Shown: positions 33,571 to 41,452 of the stretch, piece by piece
Layout: each line of letters starts with the position of its first letter
How positions within the stretch are numbered: position 1 is the stretch's first letter
NCBI GenBank assembly: GCA_963617275.1
Contig: CAVENX010000035.1
Location: 62,001 to 126,000, forward strand
Length of the DNA: 64,000 bases
DNA from: Limivicinus sp963617275
GTDB lineage: Bacteria; Bacillota; Clostridia; Oscillospirales; Oscillospiraceae
Reading direction: 5' to 3'
Notes under the pieces: generated by a model
Told to the model about the DNA's origin: nothing
Databases searched by the model: none
Seen by the model: only the letters and a program-made list of their open reading frames with translations
Translations under genes and position numbers: made by a program

Positions 33571-34416
33571 TCAGTACATCTGATCTTCTATCGCTTTTTC
33601 TATTTTGAGGTTTTCCTCATTTCCCGTGCGGAATGACATATAGGAGTAAAGCGCGTCGATTATCGTAAGCTCCGCAATCCTTGATGAAATGGCGACGATG
33701 CGGTATCTCGTTTCGTTGGCTGAGGTGAAAAGTGAAATATCCGCAAGCTCTGTCAGCGGAGATTTGCCCATGCTGCTGAGACTTATCACCGTCGCGCCGT
33801 TGCTTTTCGCTATCTGTGCGTTATCCACCACCGCCTTTGACGAGCCGGAATGGCTTATCGCAAAAACAACGTCCTCTTTCTTTGCGTATGCCGACACTAT
33901 TGCCTGTAAATTTAAATCCGAATATGCTGCCGCGTCAAGGCCGAGCCGTGAGAACTTGTGCTCTACGTCGGAAGCGACCGCGGCCGACCCGCCAACGCCG
34001 AAGATCAGGATGCGCCGCGCTTTCAGCAGCGCCTCCGCGGCGCTTTCCATATCCTCGGCATTGAGATTGTCGCGTGTGAGGTTCACGGCGTCTACCGCGG
34101 CGGCAAAAACCTTCTGAATCGCGTTCGGCATACCGTCGCTTGCCGTGACCTCTTCGCCCGCACACTGTATAGGCGCGTTGAGACTTTGTATCAGGGCGAT
34201 CTTCAGTGCCTGATATCCGGAAAACCCGATATTTCTGCACGCCCGTATGACCGTCGGCTCCGAGACGCCGCAGCAGTCCGCAAGCGCGCTTACCGAAAGC
34301 TTGATGACCTCACCCGGATTGCAGGAAATATACTCCGCTACCATGGCTTCGGATTTGCTAAGTTCCGGTATGAGACTGCGTATTTTAAATATAAGTGCGG
34401 AATCCTCTTTTGCCAT
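33571..34416 (-). CDS. MurR/RpiR-family transcriptional regulator
   Basis: A 281-residue regulator with an N-terminal helix-turn-helix (about residues 1-78; VSALADCCGVSEPTVIRACR is the recognition part) and a C-terminal SIS domain (about 115-250) with VGGSAAVASDVEHKFSRLG and SHSGSSKAVV. SIS domains bind phosphosugars, and RpiR proteins control sugar catabolism. Its start overlaps the stop of the fused E1 gene by one base, so it lies inside the operon. Two palindromes at the operon promoter (39686-39700 and 39719-39731) are likely binding sites. Confidence 0.88.
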   Translation of the reverse strand: MAKEDSALIFKIRSLIPELSKSEAMVAEYISCNPGEVIKLSVSALADCCGVSEPTVIRACRNIGFSGYQALKIALIQSLNAPIQCAGEEVTASDGMPNAIQKVFAAAVDAVNLTRDNLNAEDMESAAEALLKARRILIFGVGGSAAVASDVEHKFSRLGLDAAAYSDLNLQAIVSAYAKKEDVVFAISHSGSSKAVVDNAQIAKSNGATVISLSSMGKSPLTELADISLFTSANETRYRIVAISSRIAELTIIDALYSYMSFRTGNEENLKIEKAIEDQMY

Positions 34417-36887
34417 TATACGCCGGCTTTCTCGCGCTTGATCTGCTCGACCGTGGTGAAGTTGTGCGCGGGCTTGGCTACTCCAAGCGGCATGATTTTC
34501 TGATCGATCGCGTCAATGATCCACTGAGCCTGCGGGAAGAACTCCTTCTCAAGCTCGGCGCAGGGGGTTATCCAGTTTTCAGAGCCGATGAGCACGGGAG
34601 GCGCGTCGAGATAGTTGAAGCACAGTTCCGTGATATTGCGGGCAACGTCGTTCAGATGACTGCCGCGTGCGCAGGCGTCGGAGGCAAGGACTATCCTGCC
34701 GGTCTTTTTAACCGACTCGACTACCTTTTCATAATTGAACGGGACGAGAGAACGTGCATCGATAATCTCTGCAGAAACGCCGTACTTCTCCTGCAATTCC
34801 TTTGCGGCGTTCATCGCCGCATAGAGCGTTGCGCCCACAGTGAGAATGGTAACGTCGGATCCGACGCGCTTTATATCCGGTTCGCCGATCTCTATCTCGT
34901 AGGACTCGGCGGGCACTTCATAGAACAGCTCGCCCTTGCCGTAAAGTCTCTGGCTTTCAAAGAACAGTACGGGGTCGGTACCGTTGAGTGCGGCGGTCAT
35001 AAGCCCCTTTGCGTCATAAGGCGTAGCCGGGAACACTACCTTGAGGCCGGGGATGTGCGCGGCAAGACTCGTCCAGTCCTGCGAATGCTGCGCCCCATAC
35101 AGAGCGCCAACGGAGATGCGCAGAACAACGGGCATCTTTATCTGACCGGCGGTCATCGCCTGCCATTTTGCAAGCTGATTGAATATCTCGTCACCGGCGC
35201 GTCCCATAAAGTCGGCATACATAAGCTCCACACAGGCGCGTCCGCCCAGCATTGCATAGCCTACGGCGGCGGAAACTATCGTCGCTTCGGAAATGGGGGA
35301 GTTGAAAAGCCGGTGGAAAGGAACGGATTTATACATATCGGTGTAAACGCCGAATGCACTGCCCCATTCGCGCATATCCTCGCCCCATGTCGCAAGGGTG
35401 GGATCCTCGTAGAACTTATCGAGTATCGCCTCAAAGAGCGCGTCTCTGTATGCATAGACCATCGCCGCACTCACCAGAGAGCCGTCCGGTTTGAGGCCGA
35501 AATGAGCCTTTTTCTGAATCTTCTGCCAGCGCGGGTTATCCTCCTTGGCGCCGATCACGTCAGGCTCGCGCTCATCCATTTTTGCTATCTTCTGATTTGA
35601 GAACATATACCTTGCTATCGCGTCAGGCTCCTTCTCAAAGTCCATTCTGGGAGAGATTTTTTCGTCAATGGCAAGCTTGAAGGTTTCAAAAATATTGTCG
35701 GCAACTTCCTTTTCAAGGCGAGCAAACTCGTCCTCGGAGGCTATGCCCGCTTCTATCAGCTTGCGTCTGAACACGACGGTGGAGTCAAATTCGCGCCATG
35801 CATCGATCTCCTCTCTGGAGCGGTACGCGTTCTGGTCGGAGGGAGAATGTCCGGTGTAGCGGTAGGTGAGCACATCGAGCAGCACGGGACCTTCGCCGTT
35901 TTTCACGAGAGGCAGCTTGCGGCGGTACGCGTCTATAACGGCAAGCGGATCAAGTCCGTTCACGCGCTCTGCGTGCATATTATCGACATTCACGCCCGCG
36001 CCGAGACGTGCAACATTGTGGTATGCCATAGTCTCGCCGTTGGTGCGCCCGCCCATGCCGTAGCCGTTATCCATGATGTTGAAGATGAGCGGCAGACCGC
36101 CCTTGAAGCCGTCCTCCCACAGTGTCCTGAACTGATCCATGGAGGCAAAGTTCATCGCTTCATATACGGGACCGCAGCCGATGGAGCCGTCGCCGATGTT
36201 GCATACGACGACACCGTTCTGTTTGTTTATCTTCTTATAGAGCGCGCCGCCCGCGGAAATGGGAGCAGAGCCGCCGACTATCGCGTTGTTGGGGTACACG
36301 CCGAACGGCAGGACGAACAGGTGCATGGAGTTGCCAAGCCCCTTTGCAAAGCCCGTCTCGCGTCCAAACAGCTCTGCGGTAAGACCGTAGAACAGGAACT
36401 TGACCGCCAGCTTCTTGACGTCCTTTTCGTCAAAATGCGCCTTCACGACCTCAAGTATCTTGCCGTCAAGCATGGACGCCATGCGCTTCATAAGCTCATC
36501 CTCGGGGAGTTTTTCAATGGCGGAAAGGCTCTTTGCAATGACCTCGCCGTGGCTTCTGTGTGAGCCGAAGACAAAATCATCCGGCTGGAGCATGAACGCC
36601 TCGCCGACGGGGGCGGCTTCCTCGCCGATATAGAGGTGGGCTGGGCCGGTGTACATATACTCAATACCGTTGAAAACTTTCTTGGTGCGGACCTCGAGAA
36701 GCATATTCTCGAAGGAGCGGATATACCACATATCGCGCCAGATCGTAAGCAGCTCATCTTTTGTGAAGCTGCCTGCTTCAAATTCTTCCTTTACGGTCTT
36801 TTTATATGCAAAAACGGGGATATCTTCAAAATGTATGTTGCTCTCGTGAAGCAGCACATCAGGATCATAAAACTGTTCTTTAGACAT
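34416..36887 (-). CDS. Fused alpha-beta E1 component of a 2-oxoacid (or acetoin) dehydrogenase complex
   Basis: The 823-residue protein joins an E1 alpha part (about 1-430) to an E1 beta part (about 470-800), which are separate genes in most bacteria. The alpha half has the thiamine-diphosphate motif GDGSIGCGPVYEA ending in FNIMDNGYGMGG and the loop YRYTGHSPSD. The beta half has GEDMREWGSAFGVY, AVGYAMLGGRACVELMY and SVGALYGAQHSQDW. It decarboxylates a 2-oxoacid, or cleaves acetoin, and passes the acyl group to E2. The substrate is unknown: the motifs resemble both acetoin and branched-chain enzymes. It is part of the E2-E3-E1-RpiR operon. Confidence 0.85.
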   Translation of the reverse strand: MSKEQFYDPDVLLHESNIHFEDIPVFAYKKTVKEEFEAGSFTKDELLTIWRDMWYIRSFENMLLEVRTKKVFNGIEYMYTGPAHLYIGEEAAPVGEAFMLQPDDFVFGSHRSHGEVIAKSLSAIEKLPEDELMKRMASMLDGKILEVVKAHFDEKDVKKLAVKFLFYGLTAELFGRETGFAKGLGNSMHLFVLPFGVYPNNAIVGGSAPISAGGALYKKINKQNGVVVCNIGDGSIGCGPVYEAMNFASMDQFRTLWEDGFKGGLPLIFNIMDNGYGMGGRTNGETMAYHNVARLGAGVNVDNMHAERVNGLDPLAVIDAYRRKLPLVKNGEGPVLLDVLTYRYTGHSPSDQNAYRSREEIDAWREFDSTVVFRRKLIEAGIASEDEFARLEKEVADNIFETFKLAIDEKISPRMDFEKEPDAIARYMFSNQKIAKMDEREPDVIGAKEDNPRWQKIQKKAHFGLKPDGSLVSAAMVYAYRDALFEAILDKFYEDPTLATWGEDMREWGSAFGVYTDMYKSVPFHRLFNSPISEATIVSAAVGYAMLGGRACVELMYADFMGRAGDEIFNQLAKWQAMTAGQIKMPVVLRISVGALYGAQHSQDWTSLAAHIPGLKVVFPATPYDAKGLMTAALNGTDPVLFFESQRLYGKGELFYEVPAESYEIEIGEPDIKRVGSDVTILTVGATLYAAMNAAKELQEKYGVSAEIIDARSLVPFNYEKVVESVKKTGRIVLASDACARGSHLNDVARNITELCFNYLDAPPVLIGSENWITPCAELEKEFFPQAQWIIDAIDQKIMPLGVAKPAHNFTTVEQIKREKAGV

Positions 36888-36970
36888 TTTCTTTCTCCTT
36901 GTTATGAGTAATTAAGCGCTGCGGTCGTTTTTACCGCGGCTTTGCCGAAATAAAATCACTCTCGGCCGAA

Positions 36971-38344
36971 TTAAAGCTTTGCGGCAAATATTGCTTCTTT
37001 TATTATTTCTGCATAGGTGGGATGCGGATAGACATAGGACTTCATCCTCTCGACGGGCATTTCATTGCCGATCATCATTGAGCAGACCGTGATAAGCTCG
37101 GACGCCGGGCCGCCGACTATCGTCGCGCCGATAAGCGTCTTTTTCTTCTTGTCAAAAACCGCCTTGATTATCCCCTTGCCGTTGTCGTTTTCGGCAAGAT
37201 ACAGCCCCGAATAGTTCATGCTGAGCTTTACGCCGACAGCATCGATACCCTTAGCCTTGGCGCTCTCGACCGTTTCGCCGACAAAAGCGGCTTCCGGCTC
37301 GGTGTGTACAAGGGAGGGAACAACGTTCCAGCACATGGGGTCTTTCCTGCCGGTGATATGCTTTACGGCAACCTCGCCCTGCCGGTACGCAACATGCGCC
37401 AGCATGCCCGTTCCGTTGCAGTCGCCTATCGCGTACACGTTGGGTACGCCGGTCATACAGTATTCGTCAACGCTTATTCTGCCCTTTTCAGTGGGAACAT
37501 GGATCGTTTCAAGCCCATATCCGTCGATATTTGCCGCCCTGCCGATGCAGAGAAGCACCTTATCGCACTTTATCTCGTCTTTCTGTCCGCCTGCTTCAAC
37601 GGTAACCGTACCCTTGCCGAAAGAAACGGCTCTCGTATTGAGGCGGAAGTTCATGCCAAGCTCCTCGCAGGCTTTTTTAACGATCTCCGTCGCTTCCGCG
37701 TCAAGCTCACCCGCGACCTTTGCGGCAGCTTCCACTATCTCCACCCTTGTGCCGACCATTGCGTAATATGTAGCCATTTCAAGCCCGATTACGCCGCCGC
37801 CGACGACGCACAGTCTCTCCGGTATCTCCTCAAGCTCAAGAAGCTCCGTGCTTGTGAGGACAAAGCCGTCCGCAAGCGCCTCTTTAAGACCCTCGATGCC
37901 GGGGATAATGGGATGTGAGCCGGTTGCAAGGATGAGATTTTTCGTATGATATGCCGTTCCGGCGGCTTCGACGACTATTCCGTCCGCGTCCCTGCCGAGG
38001 ATGTGCCCCTCCGCCTCAACGGTCTTGACCTTGGCGGCTTTAAGCCCCGCCTTGACGCCCGCCACAAGATTTGCGGTAACGGCTCTCTTACGTGCAACGA
38101 CCGCCTTCTGGTCAATAGAAACGCCTTCGCAGTTCACACAGTAGGTTCCGGCGCTCTTGCAGGCGTGGAAAAGCTTCGCGCTGCGCAGGATCGTCTTGGT
38201 GGGGATACAGCCCTCATTTAGACAGGTACCGCCGATATGCCGTTTTTCGATAAGCAGCGTCTTCAGCCCCGCCTGACCTGCACGTTCTGCGGCAAGATAG
38301 CCGCCAGGACCTGCACCGAATATTGTTACATCAAAATCAGCCAT
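36971..38344 (-). CDS. lpdA: Dihydrolipoyl dehydrogenase (E3)
   Basis: E3 reoxidises the dihydrolipoyl group of E2 with NAD+. The 457-residue flavoprotein has the FAD motif GAGPGGYLAAERA, redox-active Cys41 and Cys46 in GGTCLNEGCIPTK, the NAD motif VVGGGVIGLEMA, and the C-terminal catalytic HPTYAE. All are intact. There is no N-terminal lipoyl domain. It lies between E2 (36 bp) and E1 (83 bp) and is evidently dedicated to this complex. Confidence 0.95.
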   Translation of the reverse strand: MADFDVTIFGAGPGGYLAAERAGQAGLKTLLIEKRHIGGTCLNEGCIPTKTILRSAKLFHACKSAGTYCVNCEGVSIDQKAVVARKRAVTANLVAGVKAGLKAAKVKTVEAEGHILGRDADGIVVEAAGTAYHTKNLILATGSHPIIPGIEGLKEALADGFVLTSTELLELEEIPERLCVVGGGVIGLEMATYYAMVGTRVEIVEAAAKVAGELDAEATEIVKKACEELGMNFRLNTRAVSFGKGTVTVEAGGQKDEIKCDKVLLCIGRAANIDGYGLETIHVPTEKGRISVDEYCMTGVPNVYAIGDCNGTGMLAHVAYRQGEVAVKHITGRKDPMCWNVVPSLVHTEPEAAFVGETVESAKAKGIDAVGVKLSMNYSGLYLAENDNGKGIIKAVFDKKKKTLIGATIVGGPASELITVCSMMIGNEMPVERMKSYVYPHPTYAEIIKEAIFAAKL

Positions 38345-38380
38345 GGTATTACCTCACTGTCCTTATTGTCTTTCGGATGA

Positions 38381-39610
38381 TCATTCCGCCAGAAGCAGGG
38401 TAAAGTTTTCAAGCCTGCGGCAGAAGTCGTTCAGGAACTTGGCGGCGGGCGCACCGTCAACCGCACGGTGATCTATGGTAAGGCAGATAGCCATTGCGCG
38501 GTACATCTCTATCTCGCCGTCCTTGCCGGGACGCACACGCCATTCGGGAGAGCCGACGCCGACAATGCAGGTCTGCGGCGGATTGATCACGGGTGTAAAG
38601 CCGGAAATGTTGTTGTTGCCGAGATTGGTGACGGTTATCGTGCCGCCGGTAAGCTGTGCGGGAGTTATTGTATTGTCACGGCAGGCGGCGGACAGCGCCT
38701 TTGCCTCGCGTGAGATCATATTAAGGCTCTTGAGATCGGCATTGGGAAGCGTGGGTACCATAAGGCCGCGCTCGGTATCGGTCGCAACGCCAAGATGCAC
38801 ACGGTGGAATATCTTGGTTTCCTTATCGGAATAGTGCGCGTTGAAAATCGGGTAATCCAGAACGGTGCGGGAAAGCGCAAAAAGAATCATATCGTTTATC
38901 GACACGTTGGGATAGCCGAGCTTTTCGCGGTTTTCCTTTATCATCTCGCGGTATTTGAAGATAGCGGTCGCATCAAAGTATGCTGTCAGGGTAAGCTGTG
39001 CCATGGAGCTGAGCGATTCATGCATATTCTTTGCAATAGCCTTGCGTATGCCGGTATTTTTGACCGTCTCGAATTCTTCCTCGTCAGCGGTATCGGCCGC
39101 TTTCGCCGCAATGACCTTCTTTCCGTCGGCCACAAGCGCCGCTATATCCCTCTCGATAACTCTGCCCTCCGGACCCGTGGGTGCTGCATCGTGCCAATCA
39201 ACTCCGGCGCGCTCTGCCGCCGCCTTGGCTCTCGGGGAAGCAAAGCCCTGATTATCCGCAGCGGGTGCTGCCGCGGCAGGGACGGAAGTCTCGGCGGGTA
39301 CTGCGTCTGCCGCTGCCGGAGCGACTTCAGGCGCGGGAGCCGGGACGCTCCCGGGGCGCTCAAAGCTCTCGCCCGGTTCGCCGATCACGCAGACCGCCGC
39401 CTTGATCGGAACATCGTCTCCCTCCCCGGCAAAGATGCCGAGAACGGTTCCGGCAGCCTCGGATTCTATCTCAAACGTGGTCTTGCCGGTTTCTATTGAA
39501 AAAAGAGGAGTGCCGACACTGACGGCATCGCCTTCCTTGACCAACCACTCCGCAATAACCGCGGACTCCTCCGTCAGCCCCTGCTGAGGCATAGTAATGA
39601 TAGTCGCCAT
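38381..39610 (-). CDS. Dihydrolipoamide acyltransferase (E2) of the 2-oxoacid dehydrogenase complex
   Basis: The 409-residue E2 has one lipoyl domain (residues 1-77; the lipoyl lysine is in SIETGKTTFEIES), an Ala/Pro-rich linker (about 88-120), an E3-binding domain (FASPRAKAAAERAG, about 121-155) and a catalytic domain (about 180-409) ending with ICLTIDHRAVDGAPA, which has the complete HxxxDG motif. It is the first gene of the operon. The start at 39610 follows GGAGATCAAT; the longer open frame upstream covers the promoter. Confidence 0.93.
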   Translation of the reverse strand: MATIITMPQQGLTEESAVIAEWLVKEGDAVSVGTPLFSIETGKTTFEIESEAAGTVLGIFAGEGDDVPIKAAVCVIGEPGESFERPGSVPAPAPEVAPAAADAVPAETSVPAAAAPAADNQGFASPRAKAAAERAGVDWHDAAPTGPEGRVIERDIAALVADGKKVIAAKAADTADEEEFETVKNTGIRKAIAKNMHESLSSMAQLTLTAYFDATAIFKYREMIKENREKLGYPNVSINDMILFALSRTVLDYPIFNAHYSDKETKIFHRVHLGVATDTERGLMVPTLPNADLKSLNMISREAKALSAACRDNTITPAQLTGGTITVTNLGNNNISGFTPVINPPQTCIVGVGSPEWRVRPGKDGEIEMYRAMAICLTIDHRAVDGAPAAKFLNDFCRRLENFTLLLAE

Positions 39611-39672
39611 ATTGATCTCCTTTTTATAATTTATAAATCCTTGTTCTGCGGTCAGCAATATCTGACGGATAC

Positions 39673-39701
39673 AGTGTAGCACTCCTGTAACAAAATTACA
39701 A
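39673..39701 (-). promoter_or_regulatory. Promoter of the 2-oxoacid dehydrogenase operon
   Basis: On the minus strand TTGTAA (39701-39696), 17 bases, TACACT (39678-39673). The -35 box lies inside the palindrome 39686-39700, so a bound regulator would block RNA polymerase. Confidence 0.7.
39686..39700. promoter_or_regulatory. Palindromic operator 1 (HexR/RpiR-like)
   Basis: TGTAACAAAATTACA has perfect 5-bp arms TGTAA/TTACA around five bases. It is close to the known HexR site TGTAATnnnATTACA; HexR is an RpiR-family protein. It overlaps the -35 box of the operon that contains the rpiR-family gene. Confidence 0.6.
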
Positions 39702-39718
39702 TATTCTTCTCGCAAAAA

Positions 39719-39731
39719 GTAGTGAAACTAC
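39719..39731. promoter_or_regulatory. Palindromic operator 2
   Basis: GTAGTGAAACTAC is a perfect 5-3-5 palindrome. On the minus strand, read TGTAGTTTCACTACT, it resembles operator 1. The centres are 32 bp apart, about three helical turns. Confidence 0.5.
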
Positions 39732-39860
39732 ATAACAAATTTTTACAGCGGTTTTTGTGCATTTTCACCGAATACAGCCCCTCCGTTTTTACGGTGCCTG
39801 CTATCATATACATCTTCGCGTTTCTCATATACTCTGACAAGAGATATTGGGAGTGGTGAC

Positions 39861-40109
39861 ATGTATACTGACATTGAGGAAAGAGCCTGTGACGTGGCAA
39901 GGTACATTGTGGAAAACAGGTCTACGGTCCGTGCGGCGGCAAAGGAATTCGGAATAAGCAAGTCCACCGTTCACAAGGACATAACCCAACGGCTTGAAAA
40001 AGTCAATCCTTCTCTTTTTGATCAGGTTCGCGTGCTGCTTGACACAAACAAAGCGGAAAGGCACATTCGCGGCGGTCTGGCAACTCGCCGGAAATATAAA
40101 GGAGAATAA
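39861..40109 (+). CDS. spoIIID: Sporulation transcription factor SpoIIID
   Basis: SpoIIID switches gene expression in the mother cell during sporulation. The 82-residue protein has the family start (MYTDIEERACDVARYIVEN) and the helix-turn-helix VRAAAKEFGISKSTVHKDI, and the length is right. GGGAG lies about 10 bases before the ATG. The upstream CATATACT (39826-39833), with a weak AT-rich -35, could be a sigma-E promoter as in B. subtilis, but this is tentative. The roughly 296 bases after the gene hold the korDABC operon promoter and a palindrome, with no further gene. Confidence 0.93.
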   Translation: MYTDIEERACDVARYIVENRSTVRAAAKEFGISKSTVHKDITQRLEKVNPSLFDQVRVLLDTNKAERHIRGGLATRRKYKGE

Positions 40110-40297
40110 GCGTCCTTCCGTGCAGAGCAAATAGTTTTTCCGTCGGCCGAAAGAGCCTGAAACCGCTTTCCGTGTTCCCGATGTCCGGAGCATGGGAGGC
40201 GGCTTTGTTTGTGCATCGCTTTAAACGCATTTTATTTGTAAGTTTGCAAAATTGTATTTATTTGAATCGTTTATAAAAACTTTTTCGTCATAATGTC

Positions 40298-40316
40298 ATT
40301 TTACAGGTCGTAAAAT
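40298..40316. promoter_or_regulatory. Palindrome upstream of the kor operon promoter
   Basis: ATTTTAC (40298-40304) and GTAAAAT (40310-40316) form perfect 7-bp arms around AGGTC, ending 15 bases before the -35 box. This is a candidate operator for an unknown regulator. Confidence 0.45.
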
Positions 40317-40331
40317 TGTGTAATCTGTAAA

Positions 40332-40360
40332 TTGACTGTTGACCGGTCTGATGATAAACT
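40332..40360 (+). promoter_or_regulatory. Promoter of the ATPase-korDABC operon
   Basis: TTGACT (40332-40337), 17 bases, TAAACT (40355-40360). It is about 45 bases before the first ATG. Confidence 0.65.
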
Positions 40361-40405
40361 GATAGTTGGTATAGGAGTTATTTCAAGGACAACGAGGCAG
40401 TTTTT

Positions 40406-41119
40406 ATGAAGAAAATGTATGTTCTTATAGGAAACTACGGCAGCGGAAAGAGCGAGCTTGCGTTGAATTTCGCTTTCAAGGCCGCCGGCAGAGGCGAGCG
40501 CACGGAGCTGCTTGATCTCGACATGGTGAACACCTATTTCCGCCTTACCGAGCGCGGCAAAATGACGCGCATGAAAGAAATACGTCTCGTTTCTCCCAAC
40601 TATTCCTGCTCCGGTGTTGAAACGCTTTCCCTTCCCGCGGAGGTTGCTTCCGCGTTCGCAATGGATTGGGACACCGTTGTTTTCGACGTTGGCGGCGACG
40701 CCGTCGGTTCCACCGCTCTCGGCCGCTATCATCAGGATTTTATGGACATGCTCGACGAAGGCGGGGAGCTTGAGGTTCTCAACGTCGTAAACACCCGCCG
40801 TCCCCTTGCCGGTACCGTTGAGAAGATACTGCATCTGCAGGAGGATATGCAGGTGCATTCCCGTCTTAAAATCTCCGGTATGATAAACAACACAAATCTT
40901 GCAACCGCCACGACCGAGGCCGATCTGAGAGACGGTTATGAAATTATAAAGGAAGTCTCCGAGAGGAGCGGCGTTCCGGTGCTTTACACATCCGGCAAGA
41001 AGGAGTTTCTGGACAAGTTCCTTGCCGAGGGGCACGACATCCGGTATATCGGCACTCCCATTGCAATAGACACATATATGCAGCGCGACTGGGACAGCTG
41101 GATCGAAGGTCTGTCCTGA
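40406..41119 (+). CDS. P-loop ATPase associated with 2-oxoacid:ferredoxin oxidoreductase
   Basis: A 237-residue soluble P-loop protein. Walker A is GNYGSGKSE near residues 9-17, then LLDLDMVNTYFR, with the Walker B-like VVFDVGGDAVGST. The pattern is that of a small Mrp/CooC-like or ParA-related ATPase, without membrane segments. It heads the korDABC operon, 110 bp before korD. The conserved proximity suggests a role in assembly or cofactor loading of the oxidoreductase, but this is inference and I know of no experimental evidence. Confidence 0.6.
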   Translation: MKKMYVLIGNYGSGKSELALNFAFKAAGRGERTELLDLDMVNTYFRLTERGKMTRMKEIRLVSPNYSCSGVETLSLPAEVASAFAMDWDTVVFDVGGDAVGSTALGRYHQDFMDMLDEGGELEVLNVVNTRRPLAGTVEKILHLQEDMQVHSRLKISGMINNTNLATATTEADLRDGYEIIKEVSERSGVPVLYTSGKKEFLDKFLAEGHDIRYIGTPIAIDTYMQRDWDSWIEGLS

Positions 41120-41229
41120 CCGGAAGTCCGGCTTCCGTTTTCCGCGCTTCAAAAATGTATCCCCATCCGCGTGTGCGGTTTTTTATATAAGGCAGAGCTT
41201 TTCAGTAACATTAGAAAAGAGGTAGTATC

Positions 41230-41439
41230 ATGGTAAAGGTCATTATTGATGAGGTGCTTTGCAAAGGATGCGGTCTTTGTATCAAGGCCTGCCCCAAGCA
41301 GGTTCTCGCCCTTTCCAAAGCAAGGCTCAACGCAAAAGGCTACCATCCGTCAGAGGTAGTCGATCAGGCATCCTGCATAGGCTGTGCATCCTGCGCACGT
41401 ACATGCCCCGATGTAGCAATCAGGATAGAGAAGGAATAA
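41230..41439 (+). CDS. korD: 2-oxoacid:ferredoxin oxidoreductase, delta (ferredoxin) subunit
   Basis: A 69-residue 2[4Fe-4S] ferredoxin-type subunit with two CxxCxxCxxxCP motifs, CKGCGLCIKACPK and CIGCASCARTCPD. It carries electrons from the thiamine site to free ferredoxin. AGAGGTAG precedes the ATG. It is followed after 13 bp by the alpha subunit. The delta-alpha-beta-gamma order is typical of the KOR/VOR class. Confidence 0.92.
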   Translation: MVKVIIDEVLCKGCGLCIKACPKQVLALSKARLNAKGYHPSEVVDQASCIGCASCARTCPDVAIRIEKE

Positions 41440-41452
41440 GGAGGAAATAAAA

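Noticed and set aside
40317..40335. A Rex (redox sensor) operator before the kor operon
   Set aside because: The sequence AATTGTGTAATCTGTAAATT has half of a Rex site (TTGTG) but lacks the inverted CACAA half, so it does not meet the consensus.
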